Source: Akkermansia sp.
GTDB lineage: Bacteria > Verrucomicrobiota > Verrucomicrobiia > Verrucomicrobiales > Akkermansiaceae
Direction: 5' to 3'
Assembly (NCBI GenBank): GCA_017409465.1
Contig: JAFQSQ010000052.1
Location: 1 to 36,690 of the forward strand
DNA length: 36,690 nt
The notes below the pieces were generated by a model. That model was not told the origin of the DNA. It searched no databases and saw nothing but the letters and a program-made list of their open reading frames with translations. Positions 7,562 to 16,214 of the stretch are shown here, piece by piece (positions within the stretch are counted from its first letter, which is position 1; every line of letters starts with the position of its first letter). Position numbers and translations under genes: made by a program.

Positions 7562-8929
7562 ATGACAGAAGAGAATGCCTACCCCGCCGCGCCGGAGGGG
7601 AGCGTGCGACTCAACAAGTTTCTGGCCTCCTGCGGGTACGAATCCCGCCGCGCTGCCGATCGTCTCATCGAAGAGGGACGAGTCGAGGTCAACGGCAAGA
7701 AAGTGGACACCCCCGGGCTGCGTGTGATGCCGACCGACTTCGTGAAGGTGGATGGCCGCCACGCTACCCCCAAGGAGGAAGTGACCATCCTGCTCAACAA
7801 GCCGCGTGGCTACGTCTGCAGCCGAGAGGCGCAGGGTGCCATCGGCACGGTCTATGACCTGCTGCCGCCCAAGTACCGCTACGCTAACTACACCGGGCGG
7901 CTGGATGCCGACAGCGAGGGTCTGCTGATTTTTACCAACAACGGCGTACTCTCCCAGAACATCGCCCACCCGAGTGGCGGCATTGAGAAAGAATACTGGG
8001 TCACGCTCGACCAGGCATTTGACAGCAGCGTACTGCTGCAGCTGCTCAAGGGCGTACGCATCCCGGAGGGACAGGCCAAGGCCAAGTACGTGTCCCGCCT
8101 GTCGGCCCGCCGCGCCTGCGTGGTGCTGGAGCAAGGGCTCAAGCGCCAGGTGCGCCAGATGTTCGCCTGCCTCGGCCTGCGTGTCCGCAAGCTGGTACGC
8201 GTGCGCATCGGTTCCCTCTGGGGCGGCGATCTGGAGCCCGGCCACTGCACCCTGCTGACACCGGAGCAGATTACAGAAGCCACCACGAATCCCCGTCGTC
8301 GCAAGGGGCTCATGGGTGCCAAGCAGGTCTTCCCGTCCCGCAAGTCAATCGTTCCCGGCAAGCAGGAGGACGAGGATGAGGGCTATGTCTTCAACCCCGC
8401 CGACTTCGAGACGGAGGAGGAAGCGCTGGGGCTCGCCACCAAGTTTGATTCCGGCGAAGCCTTTGAACCGGAGCGCGAGGATTCCCGCCGCCCGTTCGGC
8501 CGTGCCCCGCGCAACAAACGCGATTTCGGCGCCCGTGACCGCAAGTCCTTTGGCGAGCGCCGTTCCTTTGGCGACCGCGACCGCAAGCCCTTTGGCGAGC
8601 GCCGTTCCTTCGGCGACCGCGACCGCAAGCCCTTCGGCGAGCGCCGTTCCTTCGGTGACCGCGACCGCCAGTCCTTTGGTGAGCGCCGTTCCTTCGGTGA
8701 CCGCGACCGCAAGCCCTTCGGTGAGCGCCGTTCCTTCGGCGACCGCGACCGCAAGCCCTTCGGCGAGCGCCGTTCCTTCGGTGACCGCGACCGCCAGTCC
8801 TTTGGTGAGCGCCGTTCCTTCGGCGACCGTGACCGCCAGTCCTTTGGCGAGCGCAAATCCTTCGGTGGCCCGCGCAAAAACTTCGGCGGCCCGCGCCGAG
8901 GCAACAGCGGTTTCCGCCGCGGTGAGTAA
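7562..8929 (+). CDS. RluB/RsuA-family rRNA pseudouridine synthase with repetitive basic tail
   Basis: The enzyme isomerises a uridine in rRNA. An S4 RNA-binding domain (about 15-62, VRLNKFLASCGYESRRAADR) is followed by the pseudouridine synthase domain with LLNKPRGYVCS and the catalytic motif GRLDADSEGLL, where Asp115 is the nucleophile. KRQVRQMF and VRKLVRVRIG are also typical. The catalytic part ends near residue 245. The remaining 210 residues are an acidic linker followed by seven 14-residue repeats of the type ERRSFGDRDRKPFG and a GGPR/RGG-like end, an arginine-glycine tail of the kind that binds RNA non-specifically. RluB is the nearest named relative, but RsuA or RluF activity cannot be excluded from sequence alone. 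Confidence 0.9.
   Translation: MTEENAYPAAPEGSVRLNKFLASCGYESRRAADRLIEEGRVEVNGKKVDTPGLRVMPTDFVKVDGRHATPKEEVTILLNKPRGYVCSREAQGAIGTVYDLLPPKYRYANYTGRLDADSEGLLIFTNNGVLSQNIAHPSGGIEKEYWVTLDQAFDSSVLLQLLKGVRIPEGQAKAKYVSRLSARRACVVLEQGLKRQVRQMFACLGLRVRKLVRVRIGSLWGGDLEPGHCTLLTPEQITEATTNPRRRKGLMGAKQVFPSRKSIVPGKQEDEDEGYVFNPADFETEEEALGLATKFDSGEAFEPEREDSRRPFGRAPRNKRDFGARDRKSFGERRSFGDRDRKPFGERRSFGDRDRKPFGERRSFGDRDRQSFGERRSFGDRDRKPFGERRSFGDRDRKPFGERRSFGDRDRQSFGERRSFGDRDRQSFGERKSFGGPRKNFGGPRRGNSGFRRGE
8555..8848 (+). repeat. Seven tandem 42-bp coding repeats
   Basis: Seven in-frame 42-bp units code for ERRSFGDRDR followed by KPFG or QSFG. Units differ mainly at third codon positions (TTTGGC/TTCGGC/TTCGGT) and at the KP/QS choice, in the order KP, KP, QS, KP, KP, QS, QS. 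The order suggests duplication of a KP-KP-QS block. Copy number could change without breaking the frame. Confidence 0.95.
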
Positions 8930-8951
8930 TCGCACCTTTCCCCCACCCTAT

Positions 8952-8983
8952 CCCCGGCACCCGGTGCCGGGGGTAGTTTTTTT
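8952..8983 (+). terminator. Terminator after the pseudouridine synthase gene
   Basis: CCCCGGCAC (8952-8960) and GTGCCGGGG (8964-8972) form a perfect 9-bp stem followed by GTAG and seven T (8977-8983). Confidence 0.9.
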
Positions 8984-9023
8984 CAACACCGGCCACGCCC
9001 CGGGTGTCAAACGACCGAACTCC

Positions 9024-10403
9024 ATGCACCTTCCTCATCTTCTCCATACCGTATTTCTGTCCCTCATTCTGGCGCTTCCTCTGGCAGCGGCTCCCCTGGT
9101 GTCAGATGATGCCGCGCTGGAGGCCCATCTGACCGAACTGAAAGCAGATGCCGAGAGCGGCAACACCGGAGCCACCCGCCAGGTCTACCTGCGCTACGCG
9201 CTCAAGGGACACATGGAGCAGGCGCGCGCCTGGGCGCAGAAGTTTATCGACCAACTCAAGGAAAAGGCAGAAGCCGGGGATGCCAAGGCCGCCTGGCTGG
9301 TGGGACGCGCCTACATGACGGGCGATTCCTACGTGAAACCTGACAATGCCGAAGCCATCCGATGGTTCACCATCGCCTCCGAAGCCGGGGAGCCCTCCGC
9401 CGCCTACATCATCGGTGAGCTGCTGACCAAGGCCGGCAATCCGGCGGACGCCCGAGTCGCCTACGCGCGGGCTTATTCGCTCTATAAAAAACAGGCCGAG
9501 GCCGGCAATGCCGACGCCCTGTACTGGCAAGGGTACATGGAGCAGAACGGCCTCGGCATCCCGGTGCAGCAGCAGGAGGGTATCGCCCGCATGGAACAGG
9601 CAGCTGAGCAAGGATGCCTCCCCGCCGCCTACCAGCTCTTCAAGACCTACACCAAGGGCTCAGGTATCCCGGCAGATGAGGCCAAAGCCTTCCGCTTCGC
9701 CCGGTTGCTGGTAGACAAGGGCGAAGATGCGCAGATGGCCTATGTCGTCGCTGATGCGCTGTTCACCGGCAAAGGGGTGGAAAAAGATGAGAAAACCGCG
9801 CAGCGATATCTGGAGCAGGCCGCTGCCCGGAACGTGCCCGCAGCCATCTATCATCTGGGCTGGCGCAAGCAGGAAGCCGGGCAAGCCGCAGCCGCCCTCG
9901 CGGAATACCGCCGTGCTGCCTCCATGGGACATGCCGATGCCGCCGTGCAGGCCGGCACCATGATGCTCTACGGCAAAGGGGTGGAGAAAGATGAATCCAT
10001 CGGCCTGAACTACCTCCAGCGTGCGGCTGAGCAGCTGCGCTCCCCCTTCGCCCCCTACGAACTGGCAAAATACTACGACAGCATCGGCGAATCCGACCTG
10101 GCCAATGATTACTACATCATGGCCTCCGACCGTGGGCTGGCGGCCGCGATGGCGCGGCGCGGGCTGCTCCACCTGATTCCCTTCTCCGGGCTGCGCTGGG
10201 GGCCCACCGAGACCTATCGCTGGTGGAGGGAGGGCAGCGAAGCCGGCGATGCGGACTGCACACTCTACCTGCGCCTCTATCTCTACGTCTTCATCCCGCT
10301 GGTGCTTCTGCTGGTATTCGGGCTGCCTATTCTCCTGGTACGCAGTCTCCACAAAACCTCTGCCGATGAGTTTGCCGACACACCTGACAGCAAACAGCCG
10401 TGA
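9024..10403 (+). CDS. Exported Sel1-repeat protein with a C-terminal membrane anchor
   Basis: The 459-residue product starts with a signal peptide (MHLPHLLHTVFLSLILALPL). It then carries many Sel1-like repeats of about 36 residues: AEAGDAKAAWLVGRAYMTGD, SEAGEPSAAYIIGELL, AEAGNADALYWQGYMEQNG, AEQGCLPAAYQLFKTYTKG, ASMGHADAAVQAGTMMLYG. A single hydrophobic helix (LYVFIPLVLLLVFGLPILLV) lies near the C-terminus. Sel1 repeats are helical pairs that bind partner proteins; no enzyme domain is visible. The open frame continues far upstream inside the synthase gene in another register, but only the ATG at 9024, after the terminator, gives a signal peptide. It overlaps the next gene by 38 bases. Confidence 0.85.
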   Translation: MHLPHLLHTVFLSLILALPLAAAPLVSDDAALEAHLTELKADAESGNTGATRQVYLRYALKGHMEQARAWAQKFIDQLKEKAEAGDAKAAWLVGRAYMTGDSYVKPDNAEAIRWFTIASEAGEPSAAYIIGELLTKAGNPADARVAYARAYSLYKKQAEAGNADALYWQGYMEQNGLGIPVQQQEGIARMEQAAEQGCLPAAYQLFKTYTKGSGIPADEAKAFRFARLLVDKGEDAQMAYVVADALFTGKGVEKDEKTAQRYLEQAAARNVPAAIYHLGWRKQEAGQAAAALAEYRRAASMGHADAAVQAGTMMLYGKGVEKDESIGLNYLQRAAEQLRSPFAPYELAKYYDSIGESDLANDYYIMASDRGLAAAMARRGLLHLIPFSGLRWGPTETYRWWREGSEAGDADCTLYLRLYLYVFIPLVLLLVFGLPILLVRSLHKTSADEFADTPDSKQP

Positions 10404-10842
10404 CACCGCCATCGGTCGCATCACCCTGCTGAGCAACGCGCGAGGCATCTGCGCCCTGCAGCTCCCCGGCGACTCCATCGACGCCCCTCCCCCGCTACCC
10501 GGTTCACTGATCAGCACTGCTTTCGACCGGATAGACGACTATCTGGCAGGTAGACGTCGCAGCTTCGAGCTCCCGCTCCTCATTCAGGCCAAAAGCGCGT
10601 TTGCGCGCCGCACGCTCGCAGCCATCGCCGCTATCCCCTATGGGCAGACTCGCACCTACGGTGAACTGGGACCGGCCCGAGCCGTCGGCCGGGTCTGCGC
10701 CACCAATCCCCTTCCCTTGCTTATCCCCTGCCACCGGGTGCTCCCCTCAACCACCCCTCCGGGACATTACCGGGGAGGTACAGCGCTGAAGTCCTTCCTG
10801 CTCTCCCTGGAAGCCGCAAACACGGCACAACTTCTGATATAA
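10366..10842 (+). CDS. ogt: Methylated-DNA-protein cysteine methyltransferase (MGMT/Ogt type)
   Basis: This enzyme repairs O6-alkylguanine by transferring the alkyl group to its own cysteine. The active site is LLIPCHRVLPS (PCHRV), followed by GHYRGGTALKSFLLSLE, the usual closing helix. The helix-turn-helix start IPYGQTRTYGELG is also present. The product is 158 residues, with a short or degenerate N-terminal domain, slightly shorter than E. coli Ogt. The ATG at 10366 lies inside the end of the Sel1 gene, implying coupled translation. Ogt and Ada C-terminal domains cannot be separated by sequence alone, hence the tentative symbol. Confidence 0.85.
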   Translation: MSLPTHLTANSRDTAIGRITLLSNARGICALQLPGDSIDAPPPLPGSLISTAFDRIDDYLAGRRRSFELPLLIQAKSAFARRTLAAIAAIPYGQTRTYGELGPARAVGRVCATNPLPLLIPCHRVLPSTTPPGHYRGGTALKSFLLSLEAANTAQLLI

Positions 10843-10949
10843 TAAGCTTGTTTTTAATCAATTATTTTCCACACCCAGGCATCCCTCACCAACGGCCGCC
10901 ATCACACCCCACCGCCCCGGACAAAGCCCCTATAGAACGCACTTTGGGC

Positions 10950-10978
10950 TTGCAGCACCTTCCCCACAAGGGTATAAT
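10950..10978 (+). promoter_or_regulatory. Promoter of ftsK
   Basis: TTGCAG (10950-10955), a 17-base spacer and a perfect TATAAT (10973-10978) lie just before ftsK. Only 12 bases separate the -10 from the ATG at 10991, so the transcript should have a leader of about six bases. Confidence 0.75.
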
Positions 10979-10990
10979 CCCGCGACCGCT

Positions 10991-13900
10991 ATGGATTTAT
11001 CACAACTCAAGCAACCCGAACAACCACCACAGGCAACCTGGCCCACACGGCTCTGGGGGCTTGGTATTGTCCTGCTGGCAGTAGCTTTTGCCACCGCGTT
11101 GCTCACCTATAATCGCGGAGAAATGGGTTGGATTGTGTTTAATCCGGTAGACGCCGAAGCGGCTGCCAAAGTCCCCTGCACCAATGCCCTGGGCACCATC
11201 GGGCTCTACATGGCCGGCTTCTGTTACTGGCTGCTGGGCGCAGCCTCCGTCTACTGCATGCTGCTGCTGAGCATCCTGGGCAGCTGCATCCTGATATTTC
11301 CAAGTCGTCGTTTTGCCGGGCAGGTCATCGCCACCATCTGCATGGTGCTCTTTGCCTGTGCCGCCCTCTCCATCCAACCCTATATTCTGCAGCAGTGGGC
11401 CGCCAACATCGGTATCGACAGCGTGGGGGGCAAGCTGGGGTATCTGGACGGCAGATGCATCGTCGAACCGCTCATCGGCCGCGACTGGTCGCTCACCCTG
11501 TTCATCTGTGCTCACGGGCTGGCGCTCATCTATTTTGCGCGCATGGGATTCCTGGAGTTCTGCCGCGCGTTCTGGGCAGACTGCAACAATATCGCTGACC
11601 GCATCCGCGCCCGCCGCGAACGCCGCCGCTCCAAACTGCACGAAATGCAGGAAAACTGGCACCAGCACCTCGACAAGGTGCGCGAGGAAAACCAGAACCC
11701 CATCTTCAACAGTACCTTAGCCGAGACGGATAACCCGCCCGCCCCCGTGGCGCAGCCTCAGCCTCAGCCTCAAGCTCAGCCGGTTCGTCGACCTGTCCGC
11801 GAGCCGCTGCAGATTCCGCCCCGCCAGGCACCGCTGCCCCCGCGCCAGAGCTCCGGTGTGGCGCGCAACATCTCCCGCTCACAGCGTACCCTCCACCTGG
11901 ACGAAGAGCCGCCCACTGAGCTGGCGCCGGATTTTGAACAGCATTTCGTCGACACACCGCCACCAGCTCGCCGCACGCCCCCCCCGATCGACCAGCTCCC
12001 CGGCATGCGCGCCTCAGCGGCACAGCCGACACCTCAGCCCCGCCCGACAGCTCCCGCGGAAAAAGAAACACCCCGGGAACGCCCGCGCCACCGTGACCAC
12101 CGCGATACCCTCGCCGCACGCAGCAACGGAGAAGAGCGTCGCAACAACCTGCTGGATCTCATGGGCCAGGTAGAAAACGCCATCGAGCTCAGCAATGCTC
12201 CCGGCGCCTCCGAGGAGCAGGAACGTGAAGCCCTCAAGCTCGATAAGCTCGACAAGCCCGGCAGCAAGCTGTCGCGACTCTTCGCCCGCGCCAAACAGCC
12301 ACAGCCCGCTGAGCCGCAGTCCTCGCCCCACCAGGCAGCCCCCAAGCCGGCTGCGGCCAAATCAGCCCCCCTCAGCAGTGTCGACAAGCGTCCCCAGGAG
12401 CCGGATTACCCGCTGCCTCCCTACGAACTGCTGGACTATAAGCCCGTGCCGGCAGAAGTGACACAAGCTGCGGCGTCGGAGATGATGGAAATGCAGCAGC
12501 GCATCATCGACACCCTCGATACCTTCAAGATTGCCGTCAGCCCGGGCGACATCACCCGCGGCCCCAGCATCACCCGCTACGAATTCTTCCCGCCCCGTGG
12601 GCTGCGAGTCAACCGCATCGCCACGCTCAACAAAGACCTCATGATGTCCACCCAATCCAAATCGGTGAACATCCTCGCCCCCATTCCCGGCAAAGCCACA
12701 GTCGGCATCGAGCTGGAGAACGCACAGAAATCGCCGGTATACCTGCGAGAGCTGCTGCAATCCGACGCCTTCAACAACCCGAAGCTTCGTATCCCGGTCG
12801 CTCTGGGCAAAGACGTGTACGGCAACCCCGTCATCGGTGACCTGGCAGCCATGCCTCACACCCTCGTAGCCGGTACGACAGGCTCCGGTAAGTCGGTGTG
12901 TATCAACAGCATGATTCTCTCCATGCTCTACAAGTTCCGCCCCGATGAACTGAAGCTCATCCTGGTGGACCCGAAGATGGTCGAAATGCAGCCCTACCGC
13001 AAGTTGCCCCACCTCGCCTGCCCGGTCGTCACCGTCGCAGCGCGTGTCATCGGCGCCCTGCGCTGGGCCGTCAACGAGATGGAACACCGCTACAAGCTCT
13101 TCAGTCAGGTCGGGGTCCGCAACTTTGAGGACTTCAATAACCGCCCGCCGGATGAGGTACAGCAGCCCGAGGAACCCGCCATCGATGAAAGCTATGTCGA
13201 CTACGATGCCATCGACCGCATGGAGAGCGAGATCCTGCGCCAGGCAGAAGAAGGGCGCGAGCTCACCGATGAAGACCAGGACGAGTTCGACTTCGACGAG
13301 GAAGAGCGCATCCCCACCCGCCTGCCCTACGTGGTCATCATCATCGATGAGCTCGCCGACCTCATGGTCATGGTCAAGGATGACCTGGAGAGCAACATCG
13401 CCCGCCTCACCCAGAAGGCTCGTGCCGCCGGCATCCACCTGGTGGCCGCCACACAGACCCCCCGTGCCAACGTCGTGACGGGGCTCATCAAGGCCAACAT
13501 CCCCAGCCGCATCGCGTTCCGCGTGGCCAGTCCGCTCGACAGCCGCATCATCCTCGATACCACCGGCGCAGAAAACCTGCTCGGCGCCGGTGACTGCCTC
13601 TTCCTGCCTCCGGGCGGTATCTCCAAGATGACCCGCGTCCAGGGGGCCTGGGTATCCGACCGCGAAATCGCCTCGATCATCCAGCACTGCGCCTCTCACG
13701 CCAAGCAGAACTTCGAACAGGGGGTCACGGCTGAAATGAACAACAGCGATGGCAGCGGCGATGGCGGCGGGCGCATCGGCACCAAGAACATGAGCGAAGA
13801 AGACTCCGAGCTCTACACCCGCTGCGTCAACCTGGTCATCACCTCGCGCAAGGCCAGCACCTCCATGCTGCAGCGGCACTTCAGCATCGGCTACGGCAAA

Positions 13901-13999
13901 GCCGCCAAGATCATGGATATGATGGAGGCCAACGGTATCATCGCCCCGTCCCAGGGCTCTGCCCGCGCCCGTGAGGTTCTGGTCGATCCCCCCAACTGA
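10991..13999 (+). CDS. ftsK: DNA translocase FtsK
   Basis: FtsK pumps chromosomal DNA through the closing septum and activates dimer resolution. The 1002-residue protein has four predicted membrane helices in the first about 190 residues, a Pro/Gln/Arg-rich linker (about 230-480), the RecA-like motor with Walker A GTTGSGKS (628-635), LILVDPKMVEM, Walker B VVIIIDELADLM (about 781-792), and ATQTPRANVVTGLIK. It ends with a winged-helix gamma domain (about 935-1002, SMLQRHFSIGYGKAAKIMDMME). Between Walker A and B there is an unusually acidic insertion (about 711-775, DEDQDEFDFDEEE). It is transcribed from its own promoter at 10950. Confidence 0.95.
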   Translation: MDLSQLKQPEQPPQATWPTRLWGLGIVLLAVAFATALLTYNRGEMGWIVFNPVDAEAAAKVPCTNALGTIGLYMAGFCYWLLGAASVYCMLLLSILGSCILIFPSRRFAGQVIATICMVLFACAALSIQPYILQQWAANIGIDSVGGKLGYLDGRCIVEPLIGRDWSLTLFICAHGLALIYFARMGFLEFCRAFWADCNNIADRIRARRERRRSKLHEMQENWHQHLDKVREENQNPIFNSTLAETDNPPAPVAQPQPQPQAQPVRRPVREPLQIPPRQAPLPPRQSSGVARNISRSQRTLHLDEEPPTELAPDFEQHFVDTPPPARRTPPPIDQLPGMRASAAQPTPQPRPTAPAEKETPRERPRHRDHRDTLAARSNGEERRNNLLDLMGQVENAIELSNAPGASEEQEREALKLDKLDKPGSKLSRLFARAKQPQPAEPQSSPHQAAPKPAAAKSAPLSSVDKRPQEPDYPLPPYELLDYKPVPAEVTQAAASEMMEMQQRIIDTLDTFKIAVSPGDITRGPSITRYEFFPPRGLRVNRIATLNKDLMMSTQSKSVNILAPIPGKATVGIELENAQKSPVYLRELLQSDAFNNPKLRIPVALGKDVYGNPVIGDLAAMPHTLVAGTTGSGKSVCINSMILSMLYKFRPDELKLILVDPKMVEMQPYRKLPHLACPVVTVAARVIGALRWAVNEMEHRYKLFSQVGVRNFEDFNNRPPDEVQQPEEPAIDESYVDYDAIDRMESEILRQAEEGRELTDEDQDEFDFDEEERIPTRLPYVVIIIDELADLMVMVKDDLESNIARLTQKARAAGIHLVAATQTPRANVVTGLIKANIPSRIAFRVASPLDSRIILDTTGAENLLGAGDCLFLPPGGISKMTRVQGAWVSDREIASIIQHCASHAKQNFEQGVTAEMNNSDGSGDGGGRIGTKNMSEEDSELYTRCVNLVITSRKASTSMLQRHFSIGYGKAAKIMDMMEANGIIAPSQGSARAREVLVDPPN

Positions 14000-14040
14000 C
14001 CCGGTTAAGTTCCTGTACCCCTGCCCCTTCCGCGCCCATG

Positions 14041-14080
14041 CATCGAAGGAGATTCTTTCTGAAGAAAAAGAGTCTCGATG
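14041..14080 (+). other. Long imperfect hairpin after ftsK
   Basis: AGATTCTTT (14050-14058) pairs with AAAGAGTCT (14067-14075), and the outer arms CATCG (14041-14045) and CGATG (14076-14080) extend it past a 4-base bulge. No T run follows, so it may be an attenuator or mRNA-end structure rather than a classical terminator. Confidence 0.45.
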
Positions 14081-14151
14081 CTGGACACTCTCCCATGAAG
14101 ACATGAGGGTACTGTACTCAACCATGTACCATCATTCACTTTTCCTGCACG

Positions 14152-14850
14152 ATGAATCGCCATCCTTTCTCCGCATTGCTGCTCGCGGCCCTCTGCCTGC
14201 CAGGACTCAGCTCATGTATCCTGCAATCTGCCCTGCACCGCCCGGTTTTTGACTGGGGGAGAGAGGGAAGCGGCCTGCTGGTGAAAGGCCGCTCGGATGT
14301 GCTGAAAATCGGCAGCGAATGGGAGGCGGTGCTGCACTCGGTAACAGTGTACCGGGCAGACGGCAGGATGTTCATCGAAGCGTATCCCACCGATTATGTA
14401 CGACGCAACAGAGCATGGCTTCTGACGCTCGAAGATGACCACCCTCGTTACGAAGCCAGACCCACTGATGCACCGGTGGTCTATGGAGAAGTGGTAAAAG
14501 ATGCTTCCGGGTATCTGGTACGCACCTATACCCCCTGGCAGGACAGCCTGCCACCCGGAGCCGTGCACCAGACCGGTAAGTTGCTTTTATCCACCGACAG
14601 GAGACACCTGTGCGGCCAAGGCGCAGTGCTGGTTCTCACAGACCTGCAGGCCGGACCCCATGCGCTCTGGGCATACCCTCTGGGCACTGTTCTGGCCGTG
14701 GCTGATATGCCGCTGACCGTTGCGCTCCATGGCATAGCCGCCGTTGCCATTCCCGTAGTTTCTACCTATGATCAGCTCAGCGGACGCCCCTACCCCCGCA
14801 ATCAGGAACCTCCTGTGCGACATGACGCACGGACTGAGCAGGAAGACTGA
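14152..14850 (+). CDS. Lipoprotein of unknown function
   Basis: The 232-residue protein opens with a type II signal peptide (MNRHPFSALLLAALCLPGLSSC, lipid Cys22). The mature part has no domain I recognise. Near the C-terminus the segment AVADMPLTVALHGIAAVAIP resembles AVDWPLTAAINAGTAAAG in the lipoprotein at 34067 and AVDIPSTTCANALFPLVV in the one at 33293. This shared [AV]D-x-P-[LS]-T plus hydrophobic stretch recalls the C-terminal motif of small YceK-type lipoproteins, although overall similarity is too weak to assign a family. It converges on the PEP-CTERM gene at 15007. Confidence 0.65.
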   Translation: MNRHPFSALLLAALCLPGLSSCILQSALHRPVFDWGREGSGLLVKGRSDVLKIGSEWEAVLHSVTVYRADGRMFIEAYPTDYVRRNRAWLLTLEDDHPRYEARPTDAPVVYGEVVKDASGYLVRTYTPWQDSLPPGAVHQTGKLLLSTDRRHLCGQGAVLVLTDLQAGPHALWAYPLGTVLAVADMPLTVALHGIAAVAIPVVSTYDQLSGRPYPRNQEPPVRHDARTEQED

Positions 14851-14867
14851 ATAACAAAAAAACGCCC

Positions 14868-14948
14868 AACCACCGGTCAAACGCCATCGGCTCCGAGCTG
14901 CCTGGCTGTGCCTGCCGACGAGTAGTCGCACAACAAGGGGGCTTCGGC
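14868..14948. repeat. 81-bp dispersed repeat, copy 1
   Basis: This block is about 97% identical to 16338-16418: two differences, at the A/G of CTCCGAGCTG and at the end of CAACAAGGGG. The two copies flank the 350-aa PEP-CTERM gene in the same orientation. Read on the minus strand the repeat is open in one frame, but it carries no start and is unlikely to be coding. Confidence 0.9.
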
Positions 14949-14967
14949 GTACCGAAGCCCCCCCCTT
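14935..14967. terminator. Bidirectional terminator between converging genes
   Basis: GGGGGCTTCGG (14937-14947) and CCGAAGCCCCC (14952-14962) form a perfect 11-bp stem with a 4-base loop (CGTA), between the plus gene ending at 14850 and the minus gene ending at 15007. It overlaps the right edge of the 81-bp repeat. No long T run is present, so strength is uncertain. Confidence 0.55.
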
Positions 14968-15006
14968 GAGAACCGGTCGCATGCGGCAGCCGACCACGTC
15001 ATGACT

Positions 15007-16059
15007 TTAGCGACGGCGGCGACGTGCAGCCAAGCCCGCCAGAGCCAGCAGGGAAAGCGTGGCCGTGGTCGGCTCGGGGACGGAGCCTGTTACCACAGAA
15101 CCATTGCTGAAAGAAACAGCTGCTTCCTTTTCTGCACCTGTAGCATCAACAAATGTTACGGTGAGTGCATCTAATCCGGTCACGTTACCCGCGTTTTTGA
15201 AGAGTGTTATACCTTCAATGTTGTCGAGAGAATCCACATTCAGGGTGATTGCAACGTTGTCCCCCAGAATTAAATTTTCTTCACCAAGGTCGATGGTAGA
15301 ATCAGCATCGAAATTAATGGTTCCACCGTTAAGTGTCAGTGCTCCGGTTTCAACATCACCTATAATATTGAGTTTGCCGGAGTTCAGCGTTACATCGGAT
15401 ACGATGGCTGCTTCTTCAAGAGATAAAATGCCGTTTTCTACGGTGATGTTGCCCAGATTAATGGGGGAATTGATTTTGCTAATGCCAAAATCAGAGTTAG
15501 CCTTATTTACAACATTAACGGCACCGTTATTCAAAGTAATGCCGTTCATGGCAGCATAACCCTGTACGTTGAGGGTGCCGCCATTCACCTCCGTATTCAT
15601 ACTAATAGCAGAGGCGGAATCTTTTGACGTCCCCATCACAGAGGCTGTGATATTTGCTCCGATTTCAAAAGAGCCGGTTGTTCCCCCGTTAGATGGTGTG
15701 AGTCTGCTATCAAGGAAATAGATTTCAGACGGAGTTTCTTCATCAGCAGCAACCTTAAAGCCTTCGGTTTCTACTGAGCTGCCCGATACAAGGAACATTT
15801 TGCCATTATCGAAACGCGATTGGCCGTTATATGAGATGGAACCAGCTTTAAGCGTGGAATTGATTACCATGTTTGGAAAGCTACTTGTTGTATTGATAGA
15901 AAGCTCACCCGTAACAGTAGCTTCCTGATTCTCAAGAACAACAGCTCCGGTTTCGTGATTGCCATCGATATACTCGCCCCGATATTGCGAATCATCAGCA
16001 TGAGCTGCACAAGTAACACAAACTGCCAATAGAGAGCTTATAAAGATACTTTTTTTCAT
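15007..16059 (-). CDS. Secreted beta-helical protein with PEP-CTERM sorting tail
   Basis: The 350-residue protein has a Sec signal peptide (MKKSIFISSLLAVCVTCAAHA), a long Gly/Asn/Thr-rich body with recurring words such as ITLNNGAVNVV, VTLNSGKLNI and LTLNGGTINF, typical of a right-handed beta helix, and a C-terminal sorting signal: VPEPTTATLSLLAL, a short hydrophobic helix and RRRRR. PEP-CTERM proteins are recognised by a membrane exosortase and released or anchored at the surface; no exosortase gene is in this window. The start at 16059 is chosen because it begins the signal peptide; an upstream ATG at 16095 adds 12 non-signal residues. A TTTTTTT run directly abuts the start region. Confidence 0.85.
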   Translation of the reverse strand: MKKSIFISSLLAVCVTCAAHADDSQYRGEYIDGNHETGAVVLENQEATVTGELSINTTSSFPNMVINSTLKAGSISYNGQSRFDNGKMFLVSGSSVETEGFKVAADEETPSEIYFLDSRLTPSNGGTTGSFEIGANITASVMGTSKDSASAISMNTEVNGGTLNVQGYAAMNGITLNNGAVNVVNKANSDFGISKINSPINLGNITVENGILSLEEAAIVSDVTLNSGKLNIIGDVETGALTLNGGTINFDADSTIDLGEENLILGDNVAITLNVDSLDNIEGITLFKNAGNVTGLDALTVTFVDATGAEKEAAVSFSNGSVVTGSVPEPTTATLSLLALAGLAARRRRR

Positions 16060-16214
16060 AACAATTAAAACACTAGCGGCTTGTATTTTAGCCACAGGGG
16101 GATAGTCAAGAATAAAATAAAATTATGACACATATAGATCCCATTATTTATTACTCCGTCAATTTTTAATGGCGGCTCAAGTTAAGCGCTAAATGGGAAG
16201 TTGTAGGGGAAGAT
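16060..16214. other. AT-rich upstream region of the PEP-CTERM gene
   Basis: This AT-rich stretch is where the minus-strand promoter should lie. TTGACT followed after 17 bases by ATACAA (about 16109-16081 on the minus strand) is a weak candidate; TTGACG further upstream is another. I see no gene. The hairpin array begins at 16215. Confidence 0.3.

Noticed and set aside
8345..9047. Three repetitive minus-strand frames
   Set aside because: They are reverse readings of the 42-bp repeats in the pseudouridine synthase gene.
12362..14125. Long open frame on the minus strand opposite ftsK
   Set aside because: It is a mirror of the high-GC ftsK coding strand; the translation is low-complexity and matches nothing.
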